In this document: positions 32,244-39,511 of the stretch, one piece after another
Layout: each line of letters begins with the position of its first letter
Numbering within the stretch: position 1 is the stretch's first letter
Assembly (NCBI GenBank): GCA_902826155.1
Contig: CADEDU010000015.1
Coordinates: 63,049 to 102,729 of the forward strand
Length of the DNA: 39,681 bases
Source: an uncultured beta proteobacterium
GTDB lineage: Bacteria; Pseudomonadota; Gammaproteobacteria; Burkholderiales; SG8-39
Reading direction: 5' to 3'
Program-made: the position numbers and the translations under genes
The notes under the pieces: generated by a model
The model's database searches: none
Told to the model about the DNA's origin: nothing
The model's input: the letters and a program-made list of their open reading frames with translations, nothing else

Positions 32244-32266
32244 ACTGAGGTACTCAAGTACTCAGT
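32244..32266. other. Hairpin/palindrome between DctM and DctP genes
   Basis: ACTGA plus GTAC pair with GTAC plus TCAGT around the tetraloop TCAA, with one bulged G. It lies eight bases beyond the DctM stop and 49 bases before the DctP start. It may set relative expression of permease and receptor, or be an operator. No T-run is present. Confidence 0.45.
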
Positions 32267-32273
32267 GGCGGCA

Positions 32274-33557
32274 TCAACCCACCCGCAGCAACCAGCGCAC
32301 GCCTGAAAGCGAGATCTCGGGAATGTAGGTGATCAGCATCAGCGCCACAAGATAGATCACCAGGAACGGCAGGATGCCGCGATAGATCACCGGCAGCTCC
32401 AGCCGCAGCACCGATTGCGCCACGAAGATGTTCATGCCGAACGGTGGATGGAACAGTCCGATCGCCAGATTCACCGTGAAGATGATGCCGAAGTGGATCG
32501 GATCGATACCGGCGGCCTTGATCACCGGCACCAGCAGCGGCGAGAGCAGCAGGATCGCCGACAGCGGATCGAGAAAGCAGCCGATCGCCAGCAGCACCAC
32601 GTTGATCGACAGCAGCAGCGCCCAGTTCGGGATCGCCAGCGATTGCAGCCAGCCCACCACGGTCGCCGGCACCTGATTGACCGTGAGCAGCCACGCGAAC
32701 ACCGCCGCGCACGCGACGATGATCAGCACCTGGCCGGTGAAGAACGCGGTATTGGCCGCGGCCTGCACGATCTCGCGCCAGCTCAGTTCGCGGTAGACGA
32801 AGCGCGTGACGAACGCGGCATACACGCAGGCCACGCCCGCCGCTTCGGTCGGGGCGAACACGCCGCCATAGATGCCGCCGAGGATGATGAACGGCGCGCC
32901 GAGCGCCCAGATGCCGCGCCCCGATGCGCGCAGAAAGCGCTTGCGATCGAACGCTTCGCCCGCGCCGATGCCGTTGCGTCGCGCGAACCAGATCACGTAC
33001 GCCGCGAGCATGGCCGCCAGCAACAGTCCGGGAAAGACGCCTGCGGCGTACAGACGTGGCACCGACTGTTCGGCCGCCATGCCGTACACGATCATCGGAA
33101 TCGACGGCGGGATGATGATGTCGATCGCGCCCACCGAGGTGATCAGGCCGGCGGTGAACTTCTCCGGATAGCCCGCCTTGCGCATCGCCGGCAGCATGAC
33201 CCGGCCGATCGTGGCGACAGTGGCCGCGCTCGCACCGGAAATCGCACCGAAGATCGCCGAGGTGCCAACGGTCGTCACGCCCAGGCTCCCGCGTACCGAG
33301 CCCACGCCGGCCTCGACGAAATCGACCAGCCGTTGCGCGACCGAGCCGCGACCCATCAATTCGCCCGCGTAGATGAAGTACGGCACCGCCAGCAGCGCGT
33401 AGATGTCGATCGCGCCGAACAGATTCTGGTGCAACGCAGCCAGCGGAATGTTCATGAAGAACACCAACGCCACCGACACCGACGCCAGCAACACGATGTA
33501 GATCGGGAAACCGAGCAGCAGCAGCGCTACAGGCACCACACCCAGCGCAAAGGTCAC
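32274..33557 (-). CDS. TRAP transporter large permease (DctM type)
   Basis: This 427-residue integral membrane protein has the DctM pattern of about 12 hydrophobic segments. Family motifs include PYFIYAGELMGRG, FGAISGASAATVATIGRVMLPAM, SVGAIDIIIPPSIPMIVYG, GVFAPTEAAGVACVYA and GIDPIHFGIIFTVNLAIGLFHPPFGMN. The GTG start at 33557 overlaps the small-permease stop by four bases (GTGA), a translational coupling typical of TRAP genes. The longer ORF upstream lies inside the small-subunit gene and is rejected. Length is normal for the family. Confidence 0.95.
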   Translation of the reverse strand: MTFALGVVPVALLLLGFPIYIVLLASVSVALVFFMNIPLAALHQNLFGAIDIYALLAVPYFIYAGELMGRGSVAQRLVDFVEAGVGSVRGSLGVTTVGTSAIFGAISGASAATVATIGRVMLPAMRKAGYPEKFTAGLITSVGAIDIIIPPSIPMIVYGMAAEQSVPRLYAAGVFPGLLLAAMLAAYVIWFARRNGIGAGEAFDRKRFLRASGRGIWALGAPFIILGGIYGGVFAPTEAAGVACVYAAFVTRFVYRELSWREIVQAAANTAFFTGQVLIIVACAAVFAWLLTVNQVPATVVGWLQSLAIPNWALLLSINVVLLAIGCFLDPLSAILLLSPLLVPVIKAAGIDPIHFGIIFTVNLAIGLFHPPFGMNIFVAQSVLRLELPVIYRGILPFLVIYLVALMLITYIPEISLSGVRWLLRVG

Positions 33558-34066
33558 GTGCGATCTCCGGTGACATCGGGCCGGCCGCTGAGCACACGCC
33601 ACAGTGCCGCCAGCGCGATCAAGCCGAAGCCGATCACCACCAGCAGGTGCGAGGTCCATACCGGCATGCCCAGTGCGTCGCTGGTGCGGGCCAGCGTGTA
33701 CATCTGAAAGGTGTAGCGCGCGGATTGCACCACGGTGAACGCCGCCAGCGCGATCACCAGCAGCGCTTCGAGCGCACGCAACGCGGTGCGTATTGCGTGC
33801 GGCATCGCATTCGCCAGCACGTCCATGCGCAGATGCTGGCCACGCCACTGCACGATCGCGGCACCGAGAAACGCCATCGCGATCAGCACCTGCACCTGCA
33901 ATTCATCGGCGCCGTGAATCGCGTTGTTGAACACATAGCGCGCGATCACGTTCACGAAGTTGAGCACCACCGCCAGGCAGAAGGCGACGGCGAGCACGAA
34001 CTCCAGTGCCCGCATCGCGCGGTCGATCTGGCGGTCGACCATCCCCAGCACAGTCGTCGCGGGCAC
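33554..34066 (-). CDS. TRAP transporter small permease (DctQ type)
   Basis: This 170-residue protein has four predicted membrane helices and the DctQ features NFVNVIARYVFNNAIHGADELQVQVLIAMAFLGAA and QWRGQHLRMDVL. It forms the membrane complex with DctM. The GTG at 34066 lies four bases after the hydrolase stop; ATG at 34042 (MVDRQID) is an alternative start. It overlaps the DctM start by four bases. Confidence 0.92.
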   Translation of the reverse strand: MPATTVLGMVDRQIDRAMRALEFVLAVAFCLAVVLNFVNVIARYVFNNAIHGADELQVQVLIAMAFLGAAIVQWRGQHLRMDVLANAMPHAIRTALRALEALLVIALAAFTVVQSARYTFQMYTLARTSDALGMPVWTSHLLVVIGFGLIALAALWRVLSGRPDVTGDRT

Positions 34067-34069
34067 GCG

Positions 34070-34801
34070 CTAGCCCAGGGTGCGTCGATAGAGCGCGATC
34101 AACCGCTCCCAGTGACGCTCGGCGGCGGGTTTGTCGTAGCACCAGCGTTGCGGGAATGCGTAGCCATGGTGCACTTTGGGATACATCTCCAGTTCGCCGC
34201 GCGCGCCGGAGCGTTCGAACAGTCCGCGCAACTCGTCGACCATCGGCAGTGGCGCCAGCTCGTCGTGCTCGGCGCACGCGATGTACAACTCGCCGCGCGA
34301 TTGCGCGAAGGTGAGATGCGGGCTTTCCTCGGCGTCGCTCACCAGCCAGGTGCCGTAGAACGACGCGGCCGCCGCCACCCGATCGGGAAAGCGCGCCGCC
34401 GCGGCGAGCGCGTAGGGGCCACTCATGCAATAGCCGTGGCAGCCGACTGGTCCGTTCGCGGCCCACGGCTTGCCGTCGATATAGGCCAGCATCGTCGCGA
34501 TGTCCTGCATGACCGGTGGAATCGTCATCTTGGTGCGCACCGCCCGCATGCGGGTGTGCTCGGCGCTGCCGTGTTCGAGCACGTCGGCGCCGTACTTGGT
34601 GTCGCGTCCGGCGCGGTAGTACAGGTTGGGCAGCAGCACCACGTAGCCCACGCTCGCCAGCCGCCGCGTCATGTCGTACAACTCTTCGCGGATGCCCGGC
34701 GCGTCCATCAGGAAGAACACCGCCGGGTGCGGCGCATTGCGTTCAGGGCGGCAGATGAAAGTTTCCATCTGTTCGCCGATATCAACGATCTCCTCGATCA
34801 T
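34070..34801 (-). CDS. Dienelactone hydrolase family protein
   Basis: This 243-residue alpha/beta hydrolase belongs to the dienelactone hydrolase family. The nucleophile is Cys125 in GCHGYCMSGPYAL; the likely acid and base are Asp180 (AEHDELAP) and His212 (KVHHGYAFP). AVFFLMDAPGIREELYDMTRRLA is the conserved N-terminal part. Members hydrolyse enol-lactones from ring cleavage. ATG at 34801 is chosen for its AGGAG; upstream codons add no homology. It is the first gene of the minus-strand TRAP series, four bases before the small permease, which ties the transporter to a ring-degradation-type pathway. Confidence 0.92.
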   Translation of the reverse strand: MIEEIVDIGEQMETFICRPERNAPHPAVFFLMDAPGIREELYDMTRRLASVGYVVLLPNLYYRAGRDTKYGADVLEHGSAEHTRMRAVRTKMTIPPVMQDIATMLAYIDGKPWAANGPVGCHGYCMSGPYALAAAARFPDRVAAAASFYGTWLVSDAEESPHLTFAQSRGELYIACAEHDELAPLPMVDELRGLFERSGARGELEMYPKVHHGYAFPQRWCYDKPAAERHWERLIALYRRTLG

Positions 34802-34924
34802 CGCGTTCTCCTGTTTTGGCTCGTGCAACCGCGGATCGACTGACGCAGCGCTTCGTCAAGGTTGGCACATTCGCGGAAAACGGGTCAAATCGACGCCTTC
34901 CCACCTCGATTGAGAGCACCGCAA

Positions 34925-35695
34925 ATGCGCGCCAACAAGATCAAGCAGCTCTGGAGTGAAGGCAAGACGGTCACGATGGGCTGGGCCTCGATCGCCGATC
35001 CGTTCTCCTGCGAACTGATGGCGCGCCAGGGGTTCGATTCGCTGTGCATCGACCTGCAGCATGGCATGACCGAGATGGCCACCCTGCTGCCGATGCTGCA
35101 GGCCGTGTCGCAGACCGACACCGCGCCGGTGGTGCGTGTGCCGGTGAATGATCCGGCGCTGATCATGAAAGCGCTCGACCTGGGTGCGATGAGCATCATC
35201 GTGCCGATGATCGGCAGCGCCGAAGACGCGGCCAAGGCCGTGTCGGCGTGCAAGTACCCGCCGCGGGGCACGCGCTCGTCGGGGCCGATCCGCGCGGTGC
35301 ACTACGGCGGCGCCGACTATCTGGCCAAGGCCGACGACGAGATGGTGGTGATCGGCATGGTCGAGACCAAAGAGGGTCTGGCCAACCTCGAGGCGATCTG
35401 CGCCACCCCGGGCCTGGATGCGATCTACATCGGACCTTCCGACCTGGCCTTCGCGCTGGGCATGCTGCCGAAGATGGACAACACCGATCCGCTGCACATG
35501 GAGACCTGCCACAAGATCCGCGACGCCGCGCATCGCCACGGCAAGAAGGCGTGCATGCATTGCGCGAGCGGTGCGTTCGCGGCGGGGGCGGTGGCGCGCG
35601 GGTTCGATCTGGTGATGATCACTTCCGATGTGCTCTCGCTCACCGGCGGTGTGCGCAAGCAGTTGGATGACTACAAGGCGGGCTTGAAGAAGTAG
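34925..35695 (+). CDS. HpcH/HpaI family aldolase
   Basis: This 256-residue protein is a class II pyruvate aldolase of the HpcH/HpaI family. GWASIADPFSCELMARQGFDSLCIDLQHG contains catalytic His46, VVRVPVNDP contains the substrate-binding Arg71, and GMVETKEGL (Glu147) with YIGPSDLAFALG (Asp173) provides the divalent metal ligands. It cleaves 4-hydroxy-2-oxo acids to pyruvate or oxaloacetate plus an aldehyde, a typical last step after ring cleavage. ATG at 34925 fits the family start. It is divergent from the hydrolase/TRAP series across 123 bases and probably shares its regulation. Confidence 0.93.
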   Translation: MRANKIKQLWSEGKTVTMGWASIADPFSCELMARQGFDSLCIDLQHGMTEMATLLPMLQAVSQTDTAPVVRVPVNDPALIMKALDLGAMSIIVPMIGSAEDAAKAVSACKYPPRGTRSSGPIRAVHYGGADYLAKADDEMVVIGMVETKEGLANLEAICATPGLDAIYIGPSDLAFALGMLPKMDNTDPLHMETCHKIRDAAHRHGKKACMHCASGAFAAGAVARGFDLVMITSDVLSLTGGVRKQLDDYKAGLKK

Positions 35696-35768
35696 CGCGC
35701 GATGTCGCGCTCGAAGCGAGGTCGCGAACGAGCATGAAGCGCCGATCGCATACGAGGGCAGCCGGCCG

Positions 35769-36215
35769 ATGACGAAGCAAGCGGGCACGTTCACCTGGAG
35801 CGACGAGTATCTGCTCGGCTACCCGCCGCTCGATGCCACGCACCGCGAGTTCGTCGAGGTGGTGCGGGCGTTGATCGCCGCACCCGACGACCAGGTGGCC
35901 GCCGCGCTCGACGCATTCGCGCGTCACGCCGAATCGCACTTCGGCCAGGAGCGGGCATGGATGGCCGAAACCAACTTTCCGGCGGCCGATTGCCACAATG
36001 ACGAGCATGAAGCGGTGCTCAAGTCGGTGCGCGAAGTGCAGGCCGTCGTGGCGGCCGGCAACGTGGCTGAAGCCCGGTCGCTCGCGCAGGCGCTGATCGA
36101 CTGGTTTCCCGGTCACGCCGACTACCTCGATTCGGCGCTCTCGGCGTGGATGAGCAAGCAGCGCTTCGGCGGCAAGCCGGTGGTGCTCAAGCGCAATCTG
36201 CGCCGGTCGATCTGA
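35769..36215 (+). CDS. Bacteriohemerythrin domain protein
   Basis: This 148-residue protein is a single-domain hemerythrin with a non-haem di-iron site that binds O2 or related species. Ligands are visible in the canonical order: His in DATHREFVE, His and Glu in HAESHFGQE, His in CHNDEHEAV and His and Asp in WFPGHADYLD. FTWSDEYLLGYPPLDATH is the normal opening. No signal or sensor domain is attached. It lies 73 bases after the aldolase gene and could be independent. It may store or deliver O2 to oxygenases such as those encoded nearby; that is inference. Confidence 0.93.
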   Translation: MTKQAGTFTWSDEYLLGYPPLDATHREFVEVVRALIAAPDDQVAAALDAFARHAESHFGQERAWMAETNFPAADCHNDEHEAVLKSVREVQAVVAAGNVAEARSLAQALIDWFPGHADYLDSALSAWMSKQRFGGKPVVLKRNLRRSI

Positions 36216-36295
36216 AACGCCGACGTCGAGCAGCGCCCGCGATGGGCGACGATCGCCAGGATATGGCTCGATCCGCAGCTTGCCGCCGCGGCGTC

Positions 36296-36958
36296 TCAGG
36301 CAGCGTCGAGAGCGCGCAGCCGCTTCTCGAGATCGAGCCGCAGTGACGACACGATTTCGATCGATCGATCCTGCAGAACATTCAGATCCGGGTGTCGGTC
36401 GAGCGCGCGTTGTAGGCGCGCATCGCGCATTGCCAGCATGCGCGTGAGTTCGGGCCAGTGGATGTGCAGCACCGATTCGAGCCACCGTCCGGCCGCGGCG
36501 ATCGGCGTGTCGGCATCGAACTTCCAGCGCGCCAGCAACGCCTGAGTGCGCCGGGCCGGTTGCCACAGCTCGCCCGTGACCCATTGATTCACCGCGAGCA
36601 GGCGCACCGGCCAGCCCTGCTCATCGACGACCACCGTGGCCAGAAGCGTCATCGTGTTTCGGCGCATCCGGGGCACTCGTTGTCGCAGGAAGCAATGGAC
36701 GTGCGCGAAGCCGTGCGATTCGATGTCGTGCGCGTGCAAGAAGAACTGCGCACCGGATGAACGATCGCGCGCATCGTCCGCCGGGTAGTGTGCGTAAGGG
36801 CGAAGCCTGAGGCGCCGCCCGATCAACGCCCGCAACCAGGGTGCGCGTTCGCCGGCCGGCCATTGCGCGAGCTGGCGAGCGAGTCGGTGCGCGTGGAGGC
36901 GCATCCGACGCTTGCGCGCAGGGGCGACCTCCGAGATACCCGCTGTTCGGCGGGCCAT
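36296..36958 (-). CDS. His-rich protein of unknown function (DUF6969-like)
   Basis: This 220-residue protein has no signal peptide and a striking His cluster at 75-88, FLHAHDIESHGFAHVH, within an otherwise mixed alpha/beta sequence. MTLLATVVVDEQGWPVRLLAVNQWVTGE is a second conserved-looking block and the C-terminus is Arg/Leu-rich. It resembles what I recall of the DUF6969 family, with low certainty. ATG at 36958 is preferred; the longer ORF runs back through the peptide gene in another frame. It begins four bases after the stop of the KCGA-repeat peptide on the same strand, so the two are very likely one operon. The His cluster could bind metal, so a role in maturing or loading the Cys-rich peptide is a testable guess. 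Confidence 0.75.
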   Translation of the reverse strand: MARRTAGISEVAPARKRRMRLHAHRLARQLAQWPAGERAPWLRALIGRRLRLRPYAHYPADDARDRSSGAQFFLHAHDIESHGFAHVHCFLRQRVPRMRRNTMTLLATVVVDEQGWPVRLLAVNQWVTGELWQPARRTQALLARWKFDADTPIAAAGRWLESVLHIHWPELTRMLAMRDARLQRALDRHPDLNVLQDRSIEIVSSLRLDLEKRLRALDAA

Positions 36959-36962
36959 TCCG

Positions 36963-37151
36963 CTACTTTTTCGCGCCGCACTTCGCTCCGCATTTCGCAC
37001 CGCACTTGGCGCCGCATTTGGCCCCGCACTTGCCGGCTGCCGTCTTGGCGCCGCACTTGGTTCCGCATTTCGCTGCGCACGCTGCAAACGCGGGGCCCGC
37101 AGCGGCGAGTGACAGCGCGGCGAGCATGGACAACGTGGTCTTTCGTTTCAT
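36963..37151 (-). CDS. Exported KCGA-repeat Cys-rich peptide
   Basis: This 62-residue protein has a clear Sec signal (MKRKTTLSMLAALSLAAAG then PAFA, cleavage before ACAAKCG). The mature 39 residues contain eight Cys and ten Lys in a four-residue rhythm: KCGT, KCGA, then five KCGA units at 41-60. AAGGAG precedes the ATG and a good promoter element lies about 60 bases upstream. The pattern resembles RiPP-type metallophore precursors such as HvfA and the bufferins, whose repeated Cys are modified by DUF692 enzymes, but no DUF692 gene is in this window. It may instead be an unmodified periplasmic metal or thiol buffer. It is followed four bases later by the His-rich gene. This is a real gene by ribosome site, signal and context, despite its size. 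Confidence 0.85.
   Translation of the reverse strand: MKRKTTLSMLAALSLAAAGPAFAACAAKCGTKCGAKTAAGKCGAKCGAKCGAKCGAKCGAKK
36966..37031 (-). repeat. 12-base tandem repeat coding KCGA
   Basis: Five successive units of the type AAGTGCGGCGCC encode Lys-Cys-Gly-Ala, with synonymous changes between units. Two earlier units (KCGT, KCGA) lie upstream in the same gene. Confidence 0.9.
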
Positions 37152-37211
37152 GGTTCCTTCTCCTTGAGTATGGGCAGGCGAGTGGTCGCGCGAAGACGCC
37201 GCGCCAGCAAA

Positions 37212-37240
37212 AGACCTTCGGGCTTGATCAAACCTTACAG
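37212..37240 (-). promoter_or_regulatory. ECF-type promoter of KCGA peptide operon
   Basis: On the minus strand CTGTAAGG (37240-37233) is followed by exactly 17 bases and then GTCT (37215-37212), about 60 bases before the peptide start. The same bipartite element, with the same spacing, drives away in the opposite direction at 37277-37305. The shape (conserved -35, GTC at -10) is that of extracytoplasmic-function sigma factor promoters. Confidence 0.65.
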
Positions 37241-37276
37241 ACGCGTGCAGAAAAATTCGATCGGCACATCGAGAGA

Positions 37277-37305
37277 CTGTAAGGAACGTCCTTCCCGCCG
37301 GGTCT
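37277..37305 (+). promoter_or_regulatory. ECF-type promoter of spondin-domain gene
   Basis: CTGTAAGG (37277-37284), 17 bases, then GTCT (37302-37305), about 125 bases before the spondin-domain start. It is identical in both elements and spacing to the divergent copy at 37212-37240, so one sigma factor, plausibly that encoded at 38227, may fire both. Confidence 0.65.
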
Positions 37306-37431
37306 CATGCGTGATCGGGCCGATCAATCCAGCGGGTGCATCAACCCCAACGACCTTCGCCCTTTCGCCCGTGCGGTCGTATCACGACCGCCACTACCGT
37401 CATCGCCCTCAACCCGCGCAAGGATCAATTC

Positions 37432-38112
37432 ATGGGAAAGCTTTCGCAGTCGATTGCAGCAGCGGTTCTATTTGCCACATTCAGCGCACCTAGCGTCGCC
37501 GACTCGTCGCGCTTCGAGGTGACGATCACCAATATCACGCGCGGCCAGCAATTCACGCCGTTGCTGCTGGTGACGCATCGATCGAGCGCGCAATTGTTCG
37601 AGCTGGGGCAGCCCGCGAGTCCTGAATTGGCCACGCTCGCCGAGGAAGGCAACGTCAACCCGCTGCAGGCGTTGCTCGCGGCGAGCCCTGAAGTGGCGAG
37701 CACCGAAGCCGGCGCCGCCCTCACCAATCCGGGCAAGACGGCTACGTTCACGATCGCCACGCGTCCGGGTTTTGATCGACTGAGCATCGCGGCGATGCTG
37801 ATCCCCACCAATGACGCGTTCATGGCGCTCGATGGGTTCGATCTGGATCGGGTACCGCACGGCCGCAATCGCTCGATCACGGTGTATGCACGCGCGTACG
37901 ACGCGGGTTCGGAACGCAACGACGAGTTGTGCGCGTCGATCCCCGGCCCCAGCTTCGCCGAGTGCGGCGGACCAGGTGGTGGCGCGCGCGTCGGCGGCGG
38001 CGAGGGGTTCGTTCATATTCACAACGGCATTCACGGTATCGGCAATCTGAACGCAGCCATGCGCACCTGGCTCAACCCGGTGGCGAGCATCACGATCCGC
38101 CGAACGCGCTAG
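37432..38112 (+). CDS. Exported spondin-domain protein
   Basis: This 226-residue protein has a Sec signal (MGKLSQSIAAAVLFATFSAP, cleavage near SVA before DSSRFEV) followed by a spondin_N domain. The domain is recognised by FEVTITNITRGQQFTPLLLVTH, FELGQPASPELATLAEEGN, FDRLSIAAMLIPTNDAFMALDG and, near the end, GEGFVHIHNGIHGIG. Spondin_N domains are C2-like and bind calcium in animal proteins; bacterial members are uncharacterised. Two Cys, in ELCAS and AECGG, may form a disulfide. AAGGA precedes the ATG at 37432. It is divergent from the KCGA peptide operon under a matching promoter element and lies just upstream of the sigma/anti-sigma pair. Confidence 0.9.
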   Translation: MGKLSQSIAAAVLFATFSAPSVADSSRFEVTITNITRGQQFTPLLLVTHRSSAQLFELGQPASPELATLAEEGNVNPLQALLAASPEVASTEAGAALTNPGKTATFTIATRPGFDRLSIAAMLIPTNDAFMALDGFDLDRVPHGRNRSITVYARAYDAGSERNDELCASIPGPSFAECGGPGGGARVGGGEGFVHIHNGIHGIGNLNAAMRTWLNPVASITIRRTR

Positions 38113-38226
38113 AGCGCCGAGAAAAACGGACGTTTTGGCGGTTGTCGCAAGTGCTGTCGCGCGATCGAAACATCCGCCGGGCCGTCTCGCTCGTAGTCGG
38201 TATCAGGAGATATCGAGGAACGAGCG

Positions 38227-38751
38227 TTGCCGGATAAATTGTCGGCCGAGGATCGGGCGCGATTCGAATCGGCGGTGCGCGCGCACGCCGCCGAGTTGTA
38301 TCGGTACGCCTATTGGCTCGCCCGTGATCGACAGCTGGCCGAAGACACGGTTCAGGAGGCGTTCTTGCGTGCCTGGCGAAGCTTCCGCGAGGTCCGTGAC
38401 GAGCATTCGGTACGCGCCTGGTTCTATACGATCGTGCGCAACGAGTTCTATCGATTGTCGGGGCGCGATGCGGGCCGTCCGCAAACGGTAGATATCGAAG
38501 AGTTGGAGATCGCCGATTCGCAGGCAGGCGTGTTCGGAATGGAGATTCGCGATGCGCTGAAAGGCCTGCCGGCCGCCTATGCCGAACCCCTCGCACTGCA
38601 AGTGCTCGGCGGTTTCTCTTGCGGCGAGATCGCCTCGATGCTGGCCACCACCGAAGGGGCGATCATGACGCGGCTCACGCGCGCGCGGCAGGCGCTCAAG
38701 AAGCTCACAACCGCCGAATCGGTCAAGGTGCGCCGCGGGAGGCTCGCATGA
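38227..38751 (+). CDS. ECF-family RNA polymerase sigma factor
   Basis: This 174-residue protein is an extracytoplasmic-function sigma-70 factor. Region 2 is YRYAYWLARDRQLAEDTVQEAFLRAWRS, which binds core polymerase and the -10 element. Region 4 is LKGLPAAYAEPLALQVLGGFSCGEIASML then RLTRARQALKK, the -35-binding helix-turn-helix. The start is a TTG with GAGGAACG upstream. The stop overlaps the anti-sigma start by four bases (ATGA). By position it is the best candidate to recognise the twin CTGTAAGG-N17-GTCT elements. I did not find that element in the 114 bases before this gene, so autoregulation is not supported. Confidence 0.95.
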   Translation: MPDKLSAEDRARFESAVRAHAAELYRYAYWLARDRQLAEDTVQEAFLRAWRSFREVRDEHSVRAWFYTIVRNEFYRLSGRDAGRPQTVDIEELEIADSQAGVFGMEIRDALKGLPAAYAEPLALQVLGGFSCGEIASMLATTEGAIMTRLTRARQALKKLTTAESVKVRRGRLA

Positions 38752-39446
38752 ACTGCCTCGACTATCGGCGCGAACTGCTCGCTCGCGCGATTGAAAGCCC
38801 GACGATGCGTGAGCATCGGCTCCAATGCGTGCAGTGCACTGCTTTCCGCACCGAGCATCTGCGATTCGAGTCCCGATTGCAGGATGCGTTGCAGGTTCCG
38901 GTGCCGCCTGCGTTCGAGAACCGCGTGATCGAGCGCGTGTTCAGTGAGCCGGTGCCCACGCAAATGCTCGTCAGCGCTTCGCGGCGGCGCTGGTTGCTCG
39001 GGGCGGCAGCGGCAGCAGCGGCCGGGCTGATCGCAACGCCCTTGCTCCTGAGCAGGCGCGAAGATCCGCTCGCGCTCGGCTGCATCCAGTGGGTCATCAA
39101 GGAGGAAGCCAAGTCGATCATGATGGGCGCGATGCCGCGCGAGGAGGCGGTTCGTGTGCTTGCTGCCACGCTGCCGCTCGAGCGCATCGAGCGCTTGGGG
39201 CAGGTGCGGCACATCGCCCCTTGCCCGTTCAACGACGGCACGGCGTATCACGTGGTGCTCAGTCGCGGTGAAGACAAGATCACGCTGCTGGTGATGCCCG
39301 AGGGCACCGCTGCGAAGCGTTCGCGCGCCCAGTACGAAGGCATGGCTGCCACCGTAATCACGGCTGGAACGGGCAGCGTGGGAATCGTCGGCCCGAGCAG
39401 GGCGGTCGTGACCGGCGTGGCCGTGCAGATCGGCGCGGCAAGCTAG
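38748..39446 (+). CDS. Membrane anti-sigma factor (DUF3379/ZAS-like)
   Basis: This 232-residue protein begins MNCLDYRRELLAR, with a zinc-type anti-sigma motif H-x3-C-x2-C at 23-30 (HRLQCVQC). One membrane helix (82-101) follows RRR, and a periplasmic domain of about 130 residues contains CIQWVIKEEAKSIMMGAMPREEAV and HIAPCPFNDGTAYHVVLSR. The layout matches DUF3379-type proteins paired with ECF sigma factors. It overlaps the sigma gene by four bases and would hold the sigma factor at the membrane until a signal releases it. The two periplasmic Cys (about 112 and 167) could sense metal or redox state; that is inference. Confidence 0.88.
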   Translation: MNCLDYRRELLARAIESPTMREHRLQCVQCTAFRTEHLRFESRLQDALQVPVPPAFENRVIERVFSEPVPTQMLVSASRRRWLLGAAAAAAAGLIATPLLLSRREDPLALGCIQWVIKEEAKSIMMGAMPREEAVRVLAATLPLERIERLGQVRHIAPCPFNDGTAYHVVLSRGEDKITLLVMPEGTAAKRSRAQYEGMAATVITAGTGSVGIVGPSRAVVTGVAVQIGAAS

Positions 39447-39511
39447 GGAGCGAGTTGACGCGCGGTGTACGATCCGGCGCTCCTTCTTCGAGTGCCGCGC
39501 CGGAGCGTCGA

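Noticed and set aside
36234..36248. CGCCC/GGGCG hairpin between the hemerythrin and His-rich genes
   Set aside because: Five pairs only, expected by chance in DNA this GC-rich.
38116..38141. AAAAC-GGAC-GTTTT hairpin after the spondin-domain gene
   Set aside because: Short A-T stem with an imperfect base and no following T-run; too weak for a terminator call.
38154..38187. CTGTCGCG followed by GTCT before the sigma gene as a third copy of the promoter element
   Set aside because: The spacer is 22 bases, not 17, and the first element matches CTGTAAGG poorly.
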